Shown in pieces: positions 24,601 through 37,800 of a stretch of DNA of 64,000 nt (its first letter is position 1; the number at the start of each line of letters is the position of its first letter). A program made the translations under genes and the position numbers. The notes beneath the pieces are model-generated. The model was given only the letters and a program-made list of their open reading frames with translations. It searched no databases and was not told where the DNA came from. Origin of the DNA: Rhabdornis inornatus (Eukaryota > Chordata > Aves > Passeriformes > Rhabdornithidae); contig VWZS01006721.1 of NCBI GenBank assembly GCA_013397075.1, positions 587,365 to 651,364 on the forward strand. The letters run 5' to 3'.

Positions 24601-27430
24601 TAGGAATTTCAAGAAAATTCAGTAAATAAGTTTGCATCCAGTATTCATCTCCTTTTTTGTTTTGAAGTATTGCATATTGGATGAGCCCTGGCAGTAATGG
24701 TAAAAGCTACCTTTATAAAACCTGACAAGACACACAAATTATTCAGGAAAGTAGATTCCATTTTCAGGTATAACTTCAAATGACCTTTCAAGGTAAATTT
24801 AAGCACAACATGAATAAACATTTAATAAGATGGGGTGTTTTTCAAGGATGCAAGGAGTTAAAAAATAGGAAATTTTTCAAGCCTCAGATGAATGTTTAGA
24901 CACTCCTGAAATTCTAAAAAAACAAGTTGTGAGAGTCCAGGTTTCTCTACAGAAAACTGCTCTAAGTTCTTCAGTGTCATTTTCCACCCAAACTATCAGA
25001 CTACCAAGAAGACTCCCAGGAAGGTCTTTCCTTTTCCTGCATTATCCCGTGCTATGACTGACAACCAACAGAATACAAAGTACTCTACTGAAATCCTGCA
25101 AAATTCTATAGAAAATCCTTATCAGTAATATAAGGTGGCACCCAACTAGCTCTAAATAAGTCAAAATACAGGAACAGATAAGGCAAATGCTGCTCCAGGG
25201 GATGTAAAAAGAGAGTACCCAAATAGCTGGAAAGCTCCTGACTTTAGCAGCAGCAAGACCACAGCAAAAACACTCAGCACAGTTTAGAAAGGATATGGAG
25301 ACACAGCAGGAGAAGGCCTGAGGAGGACAATAAAAATTAGGTATGAAAGAGGTAAGGCAAGACTGCAAGGATATACATGTCTAGGCCACTGCTGAGAAGT
25401 TGCTAAATACACAAAAGGTTGCTGCAAAGGAAACAACCTATTCACCACAACCCTGGGAGAAAGGTCAAGAAACCACTGCAGAGATACATCAAGCCCTCGG
25501 GAAAATACAGCACCAATAAGTAAATTAAAACTCTTCAATAGCCAGACTTTCAGCTGGGGGAGTTTAGAAGGTGGGTTCAGACATTCATATGTGCACAATG
25601 GCAGAAAGAGTGTTGAAGGGACTGGGAACAGGAGGGAGAGCATGCATGTGAGAAGAGAGACCCAAAGAGCCAGCAAATCAGGGCCAGACTTCTGTTCTAT
25701 AACATCTTCTGCATGTGAAAAGTACAGCTTAAACAAGAAAGTTTCACTGGATTGTGTAAGTGAATCCACTCAAAAATCAAACTATAAAAACATATTAAAC
25801 CCCTTTTTTTACATAGCACTGTCCCCACCTAATACAATTAAGATTTACAGTCCTACCGAGCATCCCTCGTTATTACAAAGGGTTTTCCAGTTGTGACCAC
25901 AGCCTCAGTTTGTTCTATTAAATATTTAACCTTTGACAGCATTTAAACTGCAGGAGCCTTTTGAATTTGTCAAGTTCAGAGTGAAACTGAATTGTTCTGG
26001 TGGAGCACAATCAGCTGGGGAGAAGGTATCACAGAGAATACATAGTCCTGTTTACTAGCCTTTATTGAATAGCCACCTAATTTAATAACTTCATATTTGG
26101 CATTTCCTAGTTGTAAATACTATGCATAGTGTCATATGCAACATTTTAGCACTGGTCACTCCATCATTAGGCATGGCCCTGTGACCTTCCTGCTGCCTAC
26201 CTTATTGCAGTTCTACTGTTCAACAGTGCTGCTAGTTCTTAAAATCCATTACGTTAAGATCTTCCTAGCAAAATCCTGCTATTAACCAGCCATTTTCCAC
26301 AACTTCTGTACTGTAAATAAAGTAGCAAACTGTCCATTAAATATGTCTGACATTGCTGTTTTCCATCTCTTTTTTGGCAATTGTTCCACTTTTTGCTAAC
26401 ACCATCAGGCTAGTTAGGAAATGAAGGCATGAGTTTCAATCCATAGTCCCTCAGTTGAGGATTTGTGACAGTCAGCTCTTAACTGTGACTTGATAAATTC
26501 AAACCAAAAGACCTGTCTATAAAAGATGGTGAAAGCAATCCACTGTCAAATACATATGAAACCGGTGCAATGCGGACAAAAAACTCTGTGGATGCAGAAG
26601 CAGATATTTGGACTTTTCCAGATGAAAAACTATTCCATAGTTACATTTAGTTTATCAAGATCCAGCCTTTAATGGAAATAGTGCATCTGAAATATGCACA
26701 TAGAGAAACCAGAATTTATTTTGGAGAATATAGGTCAAACATCTAGATGTTAGTTCTGTCAGTCAAAGCCCTGAGATAGCCAAACCACTAAGTATTTAAA
26801 ACCCGAGTTAAAAACCAGCAGCTTATGCTCAGTGACCATAGTTCTCTTCCCTTTTCATTCCTGCATTCTCACTAGGGAAAACTTTCCAACCATGTAACAA
26901 ACACAAATCTTGCATGTCCCAGTAGCTGAAATGCTTAGGCATGTGCTCTCAAAGCATTTGGTATCATAAAGTTAAGGAAGAATCACCAGATGATGCAATA
27001 ATCATCCAGGTCTTTTCAAGGAGTGCAGAATTTTAATATATTAGCATGCAAATGAGTAGCACTGGCCTACAGAAAACATTTTGAAGGACATGGGTCATAA
27101 ATACTGGTAAGCTAACAAACACATGCTGTAATTTAGTTAGATGACACATGGGCATTTCAGAATCTAGTTTTTAGCAATAGTAGTGCTATTCACATTAATA
27201 TAATGGATGCAGTATTTCCCATATACTGAGAAATCAGAAAGACTAATGAGTAATTCAAGCAATGCTCTGAATCATGCCCAGGACAGACATACAGATCACT
27301 TTCACTGTATAGAACCTCCTCCCTAAAAAGAAAAAAAAAAATTTTAAAAAAAGAATTTAACATTTCCAAGCTCAGCCTACTGAAAGACACAAAAAAGTGT
27401 GTCCAAGCTTTGGGTTTCCAGCATAGGAAG
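21606..27430. other. Non-coding DNA, nothing recognised
   Basis: No supported gene. The longest open frame is 161 codons on the minus strand (25284-25769), followed on the same strand in another frame by 108 codons (25042-25368). Both look hydrophobic and pyrimidine-biased with no recognised domain, and are treated as chance frames. The segment includes an A13 run at 23800-23812 and a perfect octamer ATGCAAAT at 27046-27053. Confidence 0.5.
23800..23812. repeat. A13 mononucleotide run
   Basis: Thirteen consecutive A following ATTATACAC. No retroelement end was recognised next to it. Confidence 0.85.
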
Positions 27431-27902
27431 AGCATGGATCTGTTGGAGAGAGTCCAGGGGAGGCCACCAAAATTGTTAAGAGGGATGGAGCACCTCTCCT
27501 ATAAGGAAAGGCTGAGACATTTGGGATTGTTCAGCTTGAAAAAGAGAAGGCTTCAGGCTGACTTATTTGCAGTCTTCTAGTACCTGAAAGGAACCTACAG
27601 GAAAGACAGAGAGTGACCACTTAAAAGAGCATATAGTGACAGGACAAGGGGGAATGGCTTCAAACTGAAAGTATGGGTTTAGATTAGATATTAAATTCTT
27701 TACTGCTAGGACGATGAGGCAAAGGAACAGGTTGCCCAGGATAGTTGTGGATTCCCCATCCCTGAATGCATTCAAAGCTAGGTTGGATGGGGCTATGAGC
27801 AACCTGGTTTAGTGAAAGGTGTCTCTGTCTGCAGCAGAGGAGCTGGAACTAGATAATCTTGAAGGTCCCTTCCAACCCAAACTATTCTATGATTCTGTGA
27901 TT
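27431..27902 (+). mobile_element. CR1 LINE, 3' end including tail
   Basis: Sense-strand CR1 3' region. Blocks in order: CATGGATCTGTTGGAGAGAG (27433), GATGGAGCACCTCTCCTATA (27484), GTACCTGAAAGGAACCTACA (27580), GACAAGGGGGAATGGCTTC (27643), TTAGATTAGATATTA (27679), GGAACAGGTTGCCCAGGATAG (27725), a GGTTGGATGGGGCT block (27781) and the terminus GGTCCCTTCCAACCCAAAC (27866). It ends in two units of the ATTCTATG/ATTCTGTG tail. The start follows the usual GAC/CATGGA-CTG block and is an ordinary 5' truncation. It carries no intact coding sequence; the last codons of ORF2 lie further upstream in the family. It is the best-preserved element here. Confidence 0.96.
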
Positions 27903-30900
27903 CACTTGCAATGCCAAAGTGGTCACATCACCCCAGTACGGTGCCCAGATTTGAAGCCTTGGCATTCTTTCTCACTTGGTGATGAGAAAAAGTGACACGG
28001 TGAAAACTCAGGAGCTTCATACAACATCGAGTGTGACATTTAAAGGTAATATTTCTTTTTCTTACCTGCTCTTAAAATAAGTCTTTCACTGAATTAAGGA
28101 CTACAGTTACAAGCCAGATGTATTTTCTTCATTAACATTTCTTTTTCCCTGTTGAGAGATATACTAAAAACACGGGGCTTTACTTTCAGTTGTTATTTTT
28201 TCCTTACACTAAATAATGCCTGGAGAAACAGTTCAATCACTGCATCATTGTATAGGGGTGTTACTTTTATTAAGAGATTTCTCTGAAGTCTGGTAACAGT
28301 TATTCTTTAAGGGTCATTCCTTTACATGCAAAATGTATTAATCGCCTACTCCAACTTCATCATGTTCAGAAAAATCACAGCTGGGTAAAATCCTCAGCTG
28401 CTAAAGCTCTTTTATAATAAAATGTTAATCACTTTATTTTGTTGAGGGGTGAAAGCTTAATTATTATGGATTTGTAACCCCCTGTTTTGCACTTTGGAAC
28501 AGAATTTGTAGTATTTCTTTCAATCATCAGGGAGTCAGGCTACGCCATACACTTGGGAGAAGCATAAAACAAAGGCAGAATCCTTTTGTAAGGCATGTAC
28601 AAGTGGAAAAGTCATCCAGAAACAAAGTGGTCTTCAGTACTCCTTTCCTGCCTCTCACAAAACCCATATAGAATCTGGATGCACATTTTGGATTACACTC
28701 TCCATAAATATAAGTAGCTTGTTTTTACTGACTTAAGAGAGTAGTGGCAATTTACATCCACTCCATGTCTGAGCCAAATAATAGTATTGAATGCTACCTG
28801 TATTTACCCATTCTACAAAGTAGAATTCACCTATTTAAACATCCTCTATGCAAACACAACAGCAAACTACCTTATTCCCAAGAAGCCACTCCTTTACTTC
28901 TTTTTCCACTTCTCTTGACAGATCCATTAGTGATCAAGCAGAGTTTACCCATTATTATCTGGAGGGTCTCAAGAGAATAGTGGTCTGTGTGATCATTCTA
29001 TATATAAATCCTGACAAATGAACTCTGGCTGAAGCCATGCCTACTTTCTTACTGGATTTACTATAATCCTTATGCTGCCTTCATGTGTTTAGTGTAAAAC
29101 TCACCTTTCAACATAAGGACATTAGAGATATAAGGAGGGAAAAAATACCTTAAAAATTAGCACAAGTGCATAATGTTGCTGCTTGGATTTCAAGTGAAGA
29201 ATTTACATGCAAGTCACATGTTACTGAATAAAAAGAAATCATTACTGGCTATACTGTTTGCATTTTTGCTTTATTTTTTTGCTGTACACCCTCAACAATC
29301 TGTTCCCCAATTGACCACAAGACTTAAGGTTTGGCCAACAGGGAGAACATTGCTGCTTCAGAGACCCGTGGAAGGTACAGTGTCACATTCAGGTATCCTG
29401 GCAATGCCAAAAATACTTAGTATACCTGTTAACTGTGTTTGCACAATCTGTAAACATTTTTGTAATCTTCAATACTAAACTGCCTATGTGTAATCTTACT
29501 CTTATTAGCTGTTTTACTGTCTCCAAGGGGTTCTGTTCCTCCACATGGGAAAGATATATTATGCTTCCAAATGATGACCAGGGACAGAATACAGGTGCCA
29601 CTCCACACAGATAGGGTAGCATTATTTCCTGTTATCTGCTGCTGTGCAATTTCAACCCCCAAAAAGTCCTTGGTATGAAGAGTAGGCAGGAGGCTTTTTC
29701 TTTACAAACTGAATTAACTCCAGCAAAAGGGGCCAAATGATATAAAATCAGGACTGACTGAATATCTTCCTCATTTTTAGCTGAAAGGATTTAACACAGG
29801 TTCCTATCATTCTCTGGAGAGACTAATGAACCTCATTGTTAGGAAATCTTACTTGACATTTTCTTTAATTCTCTTTCAGCCCATTTCTATGAGTTACTTC
29901 ACCTCAGCACAGCCCAAAAAGAAATTCTTGACCTTTCCTCCACATTAAACTCTTTAATTTCATTCTAGAAACACTTTTTCAGAGGCAAGTTGACCTCTGG
30001 CAAACATACACACACAGAGAAGCAAACCTAAAAGCCAAACACAAATCATTTCAGTTGAAAGCACACACAGTCTGTGCCTGACTGCAGGTTCAGGCCATCA
30101 AGCCTCCATCCTCAATGACAGCACAAGTTCTTTGAGGAACCATGACCCTTTCTCACCTGGCAGCACTCTGGGGGGTGTGTGGATTCGCAGAAGAAAACAG
30201 GAGGGTGAGTCACCTGCACAGGAACATCCATTTCAGTGGATGTGTGAATTACTTGTTCAGGACTGCAATAAGAATGCTCACACAAATCCTTTGGAAAACA
30301 AGATACTTAACCATACCAAACACTTTTTGTTTGAGAAAGCAGTCAGATGGAAGAACTCCAAACTGCTATAATGAGCATCATAGCTTGTAGCTCAGAACTG
30401 TGCATCTGGGTTATTTAGCTAAAAGGCAGCTGTGTGGAGTCACAAATGGACAGACCTGATCAGAATAGCTGTGTCGTCCCAACCAGCACAGAAAGAATTA
30501 ACATCTGCAAAATGAGAGTTGGTCCCTTTCTTTTTATGGGTTCCTTTCCCTCAAATCTTTTGTCCTTTCCTTGCAAGAGACAATTTATCAGGTTTGTTTC
30601 ATGCCAAATAGAGCATTATGAGCTATATCATGAGACAGCAAGTGCAGCATAACAACCACTTCTGAACATGACCTTTCTCATACAGGAAAAATGTATAATG
30701 TATACACAATTTAACAAAGTTTTCTGGAACTCATACTTCAGAAAGCAAAGGTGAAAAGCTTCACTATGGATAGCAACTCTGCTATTTTTAAAGAATATAT
30801 TTTCTGTGATAGATCCATTCTACCTTAACTGAACCCTGTGCAAGCTCCAGTTTTACCAAGTCCATGTGCTCATTTCATTAAAAAACAGTTTTATTTTAAA

Positions 30901-33900
30901 ATATTCTTCTTTCCCTAGTACTTTCCCCTCAAACCATCAATATTTCAGGACAAAGACTGTATTTTTGTCATATATTTAGACATAGTGCCTGCTAAAAGGC
31001 ATCCTTGTCACACATCTGCTTTACAGTACAAAAAAACCAAGCAGTGTAAAGCTCCATAGCTTTACATTTGGTGCTATTCTTCAGTCCCCTACCTAGACAA
31101 AGCACCTGTTTTGAGACAATATCTGAAAACTGGTTTTTAATGAGCTTTCTCCTTTCTATTTAAAAGCTAAACACTATATTGGTGATTTCTTTTTCCCTGC
31201 GCTAGTTCACGTGTGTGGGGGAGGGGAGTTTCTGTGGAAAAATGGCCACTGAATAATTCTGCCTCCAAAAACTGGAAGTTTATAATTTGAAGTAGAATCT
31301 GTGCTTTACTTGAGGCTATATCAAGAATTTTTCTCCTTTAACACTCAGCAGAGTAGTTGCTTCCCATACTTCTTAAACGAAACAAAAAATGCTGTCATTG
31401 CTATCATTCCCCGTGTATTCCATGCAGGTTCCCATTATTGTGGCATTTCTTCCCCCACATGCTCTTCAATCTATGTATCTCACAGATACTCTGACGAGCT
31501 GGTACAATGGCTTTGCAGGGATTTCTCTCCATTCTCAGGAAAAATTTAATCCATAATGATACTTCTTGATGGCTCACTTCCTTCACTGCAAGCTTTCCTT
31601 AACATGCATCTTCATTTCCAAAGAATTACCTGCTCTATCATTTCTGTAGACCTTATACCTAAAGATAGCAGTGTCCCATTTTTTAAAAGTTCCACCAACT
31701 TTCTAAAATAGCTGTTATATCAGTTTCTTTAATTATAGCAGATACTTCCTAGTCTTCTCAGGAAGGCCACACATATTTGAGGTCCTGTTGGTTGTGTCTC
31801 CATGTCCCAATATATAAATTGAGATTTCACTTCTGCAAACTTTTTGTTATTCTTTCTCTTATCCTTACCAACTTGTGTCCTAGTTTTGTCCAGAATTATA
31901 CTTTCTTAACTTCTCCTTGAAAAGGTGTTTCTTCCCTCAACAAGCCTACATTTCTTAGCTTTTCCTCGCCTTTGGTTTTAAAACTCTTATATATTTTTTT
32001 TTTAAATTTCCATTTCAAGCATTGTCTGGCTGTCTCTGCATCGGTACTCTCTCCCCATATGGCCTCTATCCATTCCAATTTTTCGTAGTTTTCTAATGGA
32101 TATGATATCCTTCCCCCATACTATTTTCCTTTGAGCCGTGACCTGAGATTCCCCAGCTCCATCTGTCCTTGCACATGACACAGCCAGCATGTCAGAGAAT
32201 GCTGTCTCATAGACTCCTGTTTAAAATCTACTACCTAAAATCGTACTATTACATGCAATAATTCATCATCATTTCCTTCCATACGATGGGAACACACAAG
32301 AAGCACAACTCATAGCTTCACTCCAACCTAACCTAAAATCTGTGCCTGCTATGTTCACACACATATCAAGTTAGTCCTTGCACAGCTCACACTGGCATTA
32401 AGTACCCTGATACCTGCATCCCTCATAGATTCCCAGTTCAATAACTCATCTCCTTCCAACAGCTATGTCCCTGGGTGTGTGTCTATATTACATGGTAATG
32501 TCAGATCATCATCCCAAACTCTTGTTACTCAGGCACACCTGGCTGCCTTCTTTTCTGGACAGTTTCTTTCTTGCCACCAACACAAGACCTGAAAGTCATG
32601 TCATGTGAGGGCTGGACTGCTCCACAATGCCTTCAGGTCTCCTTCACATGTTTCTCAAATTCTTTGAATTTCTCTTCTTCATCTCAGCTAAATCAGAAAT
32701 ACTCTGAAGGCCATGAGCTACTAAGCACTGACTTAACGTAAATTCCATCTACCAACAAGGCAGGTCCCATTCAGGAGTCTAGCAGTCACCCAATGCCCTG
32801 AATGAACCAAACTCATTGGTATTTCTTCATAAAGTAACTTCAGTGGAACTAGGTAGATGGAAAAGCTCAATTCACCCACTTCATCTTTCATTAGGTGTCC
32901 TTGTCAGGTGTTACTTCTAATCTCCTAATGGAGATGATGTTGCTTGCTTTTCCATATGCCATCAGCCCTGTTCCCTGCTCATAGGATTTTATTGTAAGGA
33001 TGCAGCTGCCCTTTCTGAGACTGTCACTTTGAGGGGATGTCACATGACTTTAAAAACAGGAATGAAGTGAAAATTTCTGAGATACATACATTTGTGGTCT
33101 CCACAGCAGAGTAATCAAATCAGTGCCCCTTGTGTTATTTCAAAAGGACACAAATATTGCTTGAATAATATGAGGCTGCAGAAGCATCCCACCACGCATC
33201 TGTTTGGTTTAAAATCAATGGTCCCTTAGCCTCTTTTCTTCAAGGTAATTAGTCTTGCCAATGATAATACCAAAAACTCAGTCTCATTCCTTTGCCTCTT
33301 TGGTTTAACTGCTCTATTGAGACTCTCAGGTATGAATGGAATTCTATAAATCATATCACTCACAAGTAATACAAACCCCTTGTAAATTGGTCAGAATTCT
33401 CCAAAGAAGAGAGAGCTTTTGAAGTCTGGCTCATTTCTGCTAATATTTTCAAACACACAAAAACGGTAGCATTAGAAATTACATCAGAAATCACATAATG
33501 AGTAAGGTTAAATTAAAAGAGAAACTTTTGAGGGAAGTATGGGCTAGGATTCCTATAACAGACAAATGTCAGTTTTCACCAGAGAGATATTTGATGAATT
33601 TTTTATCTTATCTGCTAAAAGCATAAAATTAACTCTTCTGCAGAAGACTGAGCATAAAAAAATATACATGATTATTAAGCCTGAGATATTAGCTAAAGTG
33701 ATAGATGGAATCAAAACATAGGGGTCTTAAAAAGGAACTTTTTTTGTCATATTTGAACATACTTTAGATGGATGGATGCAATTGATATAATTTACCTAAA
33801 AGGGGAACTCAGCTTTCAGAAATTTGGAGTTATTGCCATTTTGATTTCTTGGGAAAAAAAAACAACCAACAAAATGAAACAATAAAAAGGGACTCAAAAA

Positions 33901-36900
33901 TCAGCAGTCCTATGAATGCTGATCTTAAAACCAAAGCCATGTCAATAGTAAGACAGAAGGCATAGTGTGCAAGTAAGCTGGTATATTTAAAAGTTAATAG
34001 ACATCAAATGCCTTTGCATGCAAGGAGGAACACTTCTAAAATTATCCCTTTTAGGCATCAATATCACTACTGCAGGGCTTTGCTAATCTCTCCTTCCCAA
34101 AATCACAGTTGCCTACTTTAGATCACTGCAATTAGCACCAGATGTTCATTTACACCTTCAGAGATACAGGTTTGTAAACTGAATACTTCTGTGCTACGAT
34201 AATGTCATTTTAACACCTTTAGCAGGCTTCTGGTTTCCTTCACCTCCCTATTTTAAAATCTACTGATAATTTTAATCCAAAAATATTATACCCAGAACTC
34301 TAGAATAAACTTCAGTCTTTGGTGTTAATTGTTGGTGTGACCCAGGTTCCTTAAGGCAGGTGATCATCATCACAACATCCTAGGTACCAGAAACATCTAC
34401 TCTACAGCTGACAAATATAACACAGACCTGGGACACCTGCCCCTTTCTGGAAAACCTACTCAGATAACACAAGCTCTGTTACATATGTCAAACGCTTCTC
34501 TGGAGTCTTGGATAATCATAAGGCTGAATCATATTAATTTTTCAAGTTAGAAGAAGCTGAAACCTCAGTACAGTGCCAGGGGCACTTTATTTTTGGCAGA
34601 AGACACAAGTGTTACAATTTCCAGATTTCCTGCTGGCTGAGTCCTGGTGTGCTCCAGCACTTCAGACCATTTTAGGATAAACTATTTCTTTCTGTAGGTT
34701 TCTAGGCTGAGTGTTTCACACAACTTTAGTGGAAACTGAGGATATTGTCTCACACTGCCTCAGAAGGTGTTTTCATATAATTTAAGAAATCAATTAGGAC
34801 ACTTCTCAGTTGCTTTGTTGGGGGTTTAAGTTTAGTTTTTACTCTTCATTTTTTAGAAGTCTCTTCCAAAAACTCATTTCCCCTATCTCTTCAGACATTC
34901 TGTGACACAGAAAGCCCCCCAGCTGTTCAGAGCTCTCAAGGGTTAACTGTGCAGAGGTTAATGCTGGGCAGTACAGAGGAGACACAAGACCCTTTTAGGT
35001 CCCTGTCAAGTCTAAGATTATTGACAAAAACCAGGGTTCCTTAGCAGGGGCCATGAGGAACAATTCACAACACACATTTCTCAAATCAACATAGGAAATG
35101 ACATTTTGATGAAAGCTTAAGGACATAAGAAGCAACCTTACTGGTCTTACAAAAGCATCAACTTCAAGCTTCACATCATATTCCAAGTACATCATACACA
35201 GAGGAGGAGTTTCTAAAACTGTTTGCACAGAGTCATATTTTGGATTGAGAAGTGTGACTGGGGTGGACATTAAGATGAACTTGATGACATCTCAGTACAC
35301 AGAAAGTTCACCTCCCTTGATTTGGTTCAAACTACCTCTGTAAGAATCAAAAGTAAGTTCACTCAGGCATGGATAGGAAACAAAGCATTCCCAAAAAATA
35401 AGCAAGCTGAAGAAGCTCTCTAAAGAGCCCCAAGAGTTACCAGCCTGGGAAGCCAGTCACCAAATAAGATGTTTGTAGAGCAGAGCACTTCCACCTGAAA
35501 AAGGGGACACAAAACATAAAAAATGAGGAGAGGGATGATGATCCACAGTACTCTTTCAAAGGTATGAAACCACATAGCTAAAGAGTAATGTGGAGGCTTT
35601 CACTACATAAAATGGGTCATGCTACAGTAGTGAAAATGTAGGCTTAATATCAGTTGAATACTAATGCTATGCAATAATTTCACAGAGGAAATAAGAAACA
35701 AATTTCCTGACTGGCACACCTAAAATTAGACCAGATCAAACTTTACAAAGGATCATCTCCTCAAACAAGCTCAGCACCCAAGAGCTCCCAGCCAATCTTC
35801 TGGAAAACTGCAAAAGCCAAGCCTGAAAATGCTGACACTGTTTAATTACTCTCAGCAGGGACTGCAGTGGGCAGGCTGGCCCCAAACACAACTATCCAGC
35901 CCACACAAAACTCACTTCTCCAGACAGTGTTTTACCCCTAAAAAGAAAAACAAAACACTCAATGAATTGTGTGATGGTGCTGTTTCTTTTTCCCATCAAG
36001 ATGTTGACTAAGTTTGATTAAGAAGAATCAAACTGTGTGTGACAGAGAAAAAGGCAATTGCTATGGTTTTAGATTGACTTTGCAAAAACCTGTTCAATTT
36101 GAACATGATAATGATGAATTAGATAATTACATTGCACTGAAAGTATCATTATTACTGAAAATACCTTCTCTATACCAGCCAGACCTGTGAGTGTGTATCC
36201 CTGTCATTTTAAGGCTTAAACCAATGGTGAGCACAAAGATGTACCTTCTCAACGAGTTCTTCAGATGCATCAGTCACTGCCTTTGTGCCCCTGCACACAG
36301 AGGCAAAGGAACACAAGACAGAATATTATCGTAGCAAACTGTCTCAAAGATTTGATAAAAATATCAGGAGAGGGTTAAGCCATGAGCACTGAGTCCCATG
36401 CCCAGCCTCTGGCAGCAGCTAATGCCAGGCATCTCAGAACAAAATGCAAGGAAATTTTTTGGATGGACATATAGGATGGCATCCTCCCAACTTTGAATAG
36501 ACAGATGATGGTACCTGTTGTAGAAATTCTTTCCCTCTTCCAAAAGCCTCATTTGTTTACTGTTTTCTCTTACCAGTACACAACATAGTTATCCCCACAA
36601 AATCCAAGTTTGTCTTTAGTTCTGTTAAAAATGTCACCTCTCAACTTTTTGACTAAATGAGTTTCATAAGTGAAATAAAATTAAATTACTGCCTTTATAC
36701 AGGGCTCTGCCATGTATGTTACAATGGCTTCCTGTGTCAAAAATTCTGCTGGAATATTCACAGCTTTACAACAGAGAAGTCTCTCCTGGAGTAGGTAAAT
36801 CCTCTCTGGGGAGATCCTGGAGGCTTTTCAGTGGTCAGCTCTTAGGCTGCACATGTCATCTTCCTGGCACAGTGACAAGCCTATGACAAGAGGAAATCAG

Positions 36901-37189
36901 TCTGTGACACTCACTTTGGGGGCTTTTAATCTTGGAAAGCAAAAGGCTTAGACTGAGCAGTTTCTGAATTTACCAGGCTTTTTTGAGGTAGGTATTTCCA
37001 AAGAAGTTGTGTTCATGCAGAACCAACCCTGTGATGCTGGACCACAGAAAGGTTGTAACAACCTGCTACTTTGCATTTATTAGGAGCACTTTTATCACAC
37101 ACACACTAATGAAAAAAGGCAGAAAGGCCAGGCACACTCTTCAGATAAATAGCTAGTAATTTCAAATAACAAAGCAAAGAAACAATTAA
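27903..37189. other. Non-coding DNA, nothing recognised
   Basis: Nine kilobases of AT-rich sequence with no supported gene and no recognised repeat family. From about 31300 to 32500 the plus strand is clearly pyrimidine-rich, and two overlapping minus-strand frames (31896-32078 and 32002-32190) lie there; neither has a known domain. Simple tracts are short, for example A9 at 33853. A polypyrimidine-AG sequence at 29863-29880 resembles a splice acceptor, but no exon-like frame follows it. Confidence 0.5.
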
Positions 37190-37800
37190 AAGGCTTTGGC
37201 AATAAAAGCTTAACAGATGATGCACCGACAAACCACTACAATTTCAAAACATATTTTCAGCTAATATGGTTAGCATAATGTACTTTGCAAGCATTAATGT
37301 AATGCCAAGGTGGCTGTAAATCACTTTATCAATTATTGAACCACAATAAAATATTTATAAATGGGCTCTTATTATCAAATGCAACTGTGATACTTTTAAA
37401 CTGTGGTAAATATAAGGGAATGTTCTTATCTTTTTCTTAACAGAAACTTGTGGAGTGTTAATAAATGGCTTTTCTTTAAATCATGCTTTGCATCTCCAGT
37501 AGTTCTGCATTAGTGGAATTATACAACTGAACACTGACTCCATTTTTCCACAGTCTGTGCAATAAAACAACCCATTTATTTATGTGAATTAGAGCCATCA
37601 TTTATAAAGAGTCTAACTGGTTTAAGAGGTTTCTTCCATGAGAACAACTGGGACCGAGTACATTGCGTAAAATTGTCGAATGATCTTCTGTGTACTCTTT
37701 TTTGTCGTGTTACAGTAAGAACTGGCTTTAAACCATGCATTTTAATTTAATTTTGGGGCAATCATCAGAACGAAAAGAACATTTTTAATTAAATGCGTGT
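37190..37800. other. Candidate conserved non-coding element (unproven)
   Basis: A compact AT-rich stretch, full of stop codons in all frames, whose texture differs from its surroundings. It keeps six CpGs between 37655 and 37797 (at about 37655, 37666, 37677, 37706, 37771 and 37796) despite low GC. It also has several homeodomain-like cores, including TTTAATTAAA near 37785-37794 and TTTAATTTAATTTT near 37741. A strong pyrimidine-CAG sequence ends at 37443, but no convincing exon follows. Retained CpGs plus AT-rich cores are typical of developmental enhancers; this is an inference and conservation has not been tested. Confidence 0.3.

Noticed and set aside
25380..25480. RVVVN in a minus-strand frame, considered as a CR1 reverse-transcriptase match
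   Set aside because: Only five residues agree and the flanking sequence does not align with the CR1 block, so it is coincidence.
37420..37510. Strong splice-acceptor-like sequence (TCTTTTTCTTAACAG)
   Set aside because: All three downstream frames stop within about 25 codons without a recognised protein; kept only as part of the candidate non-coding element.
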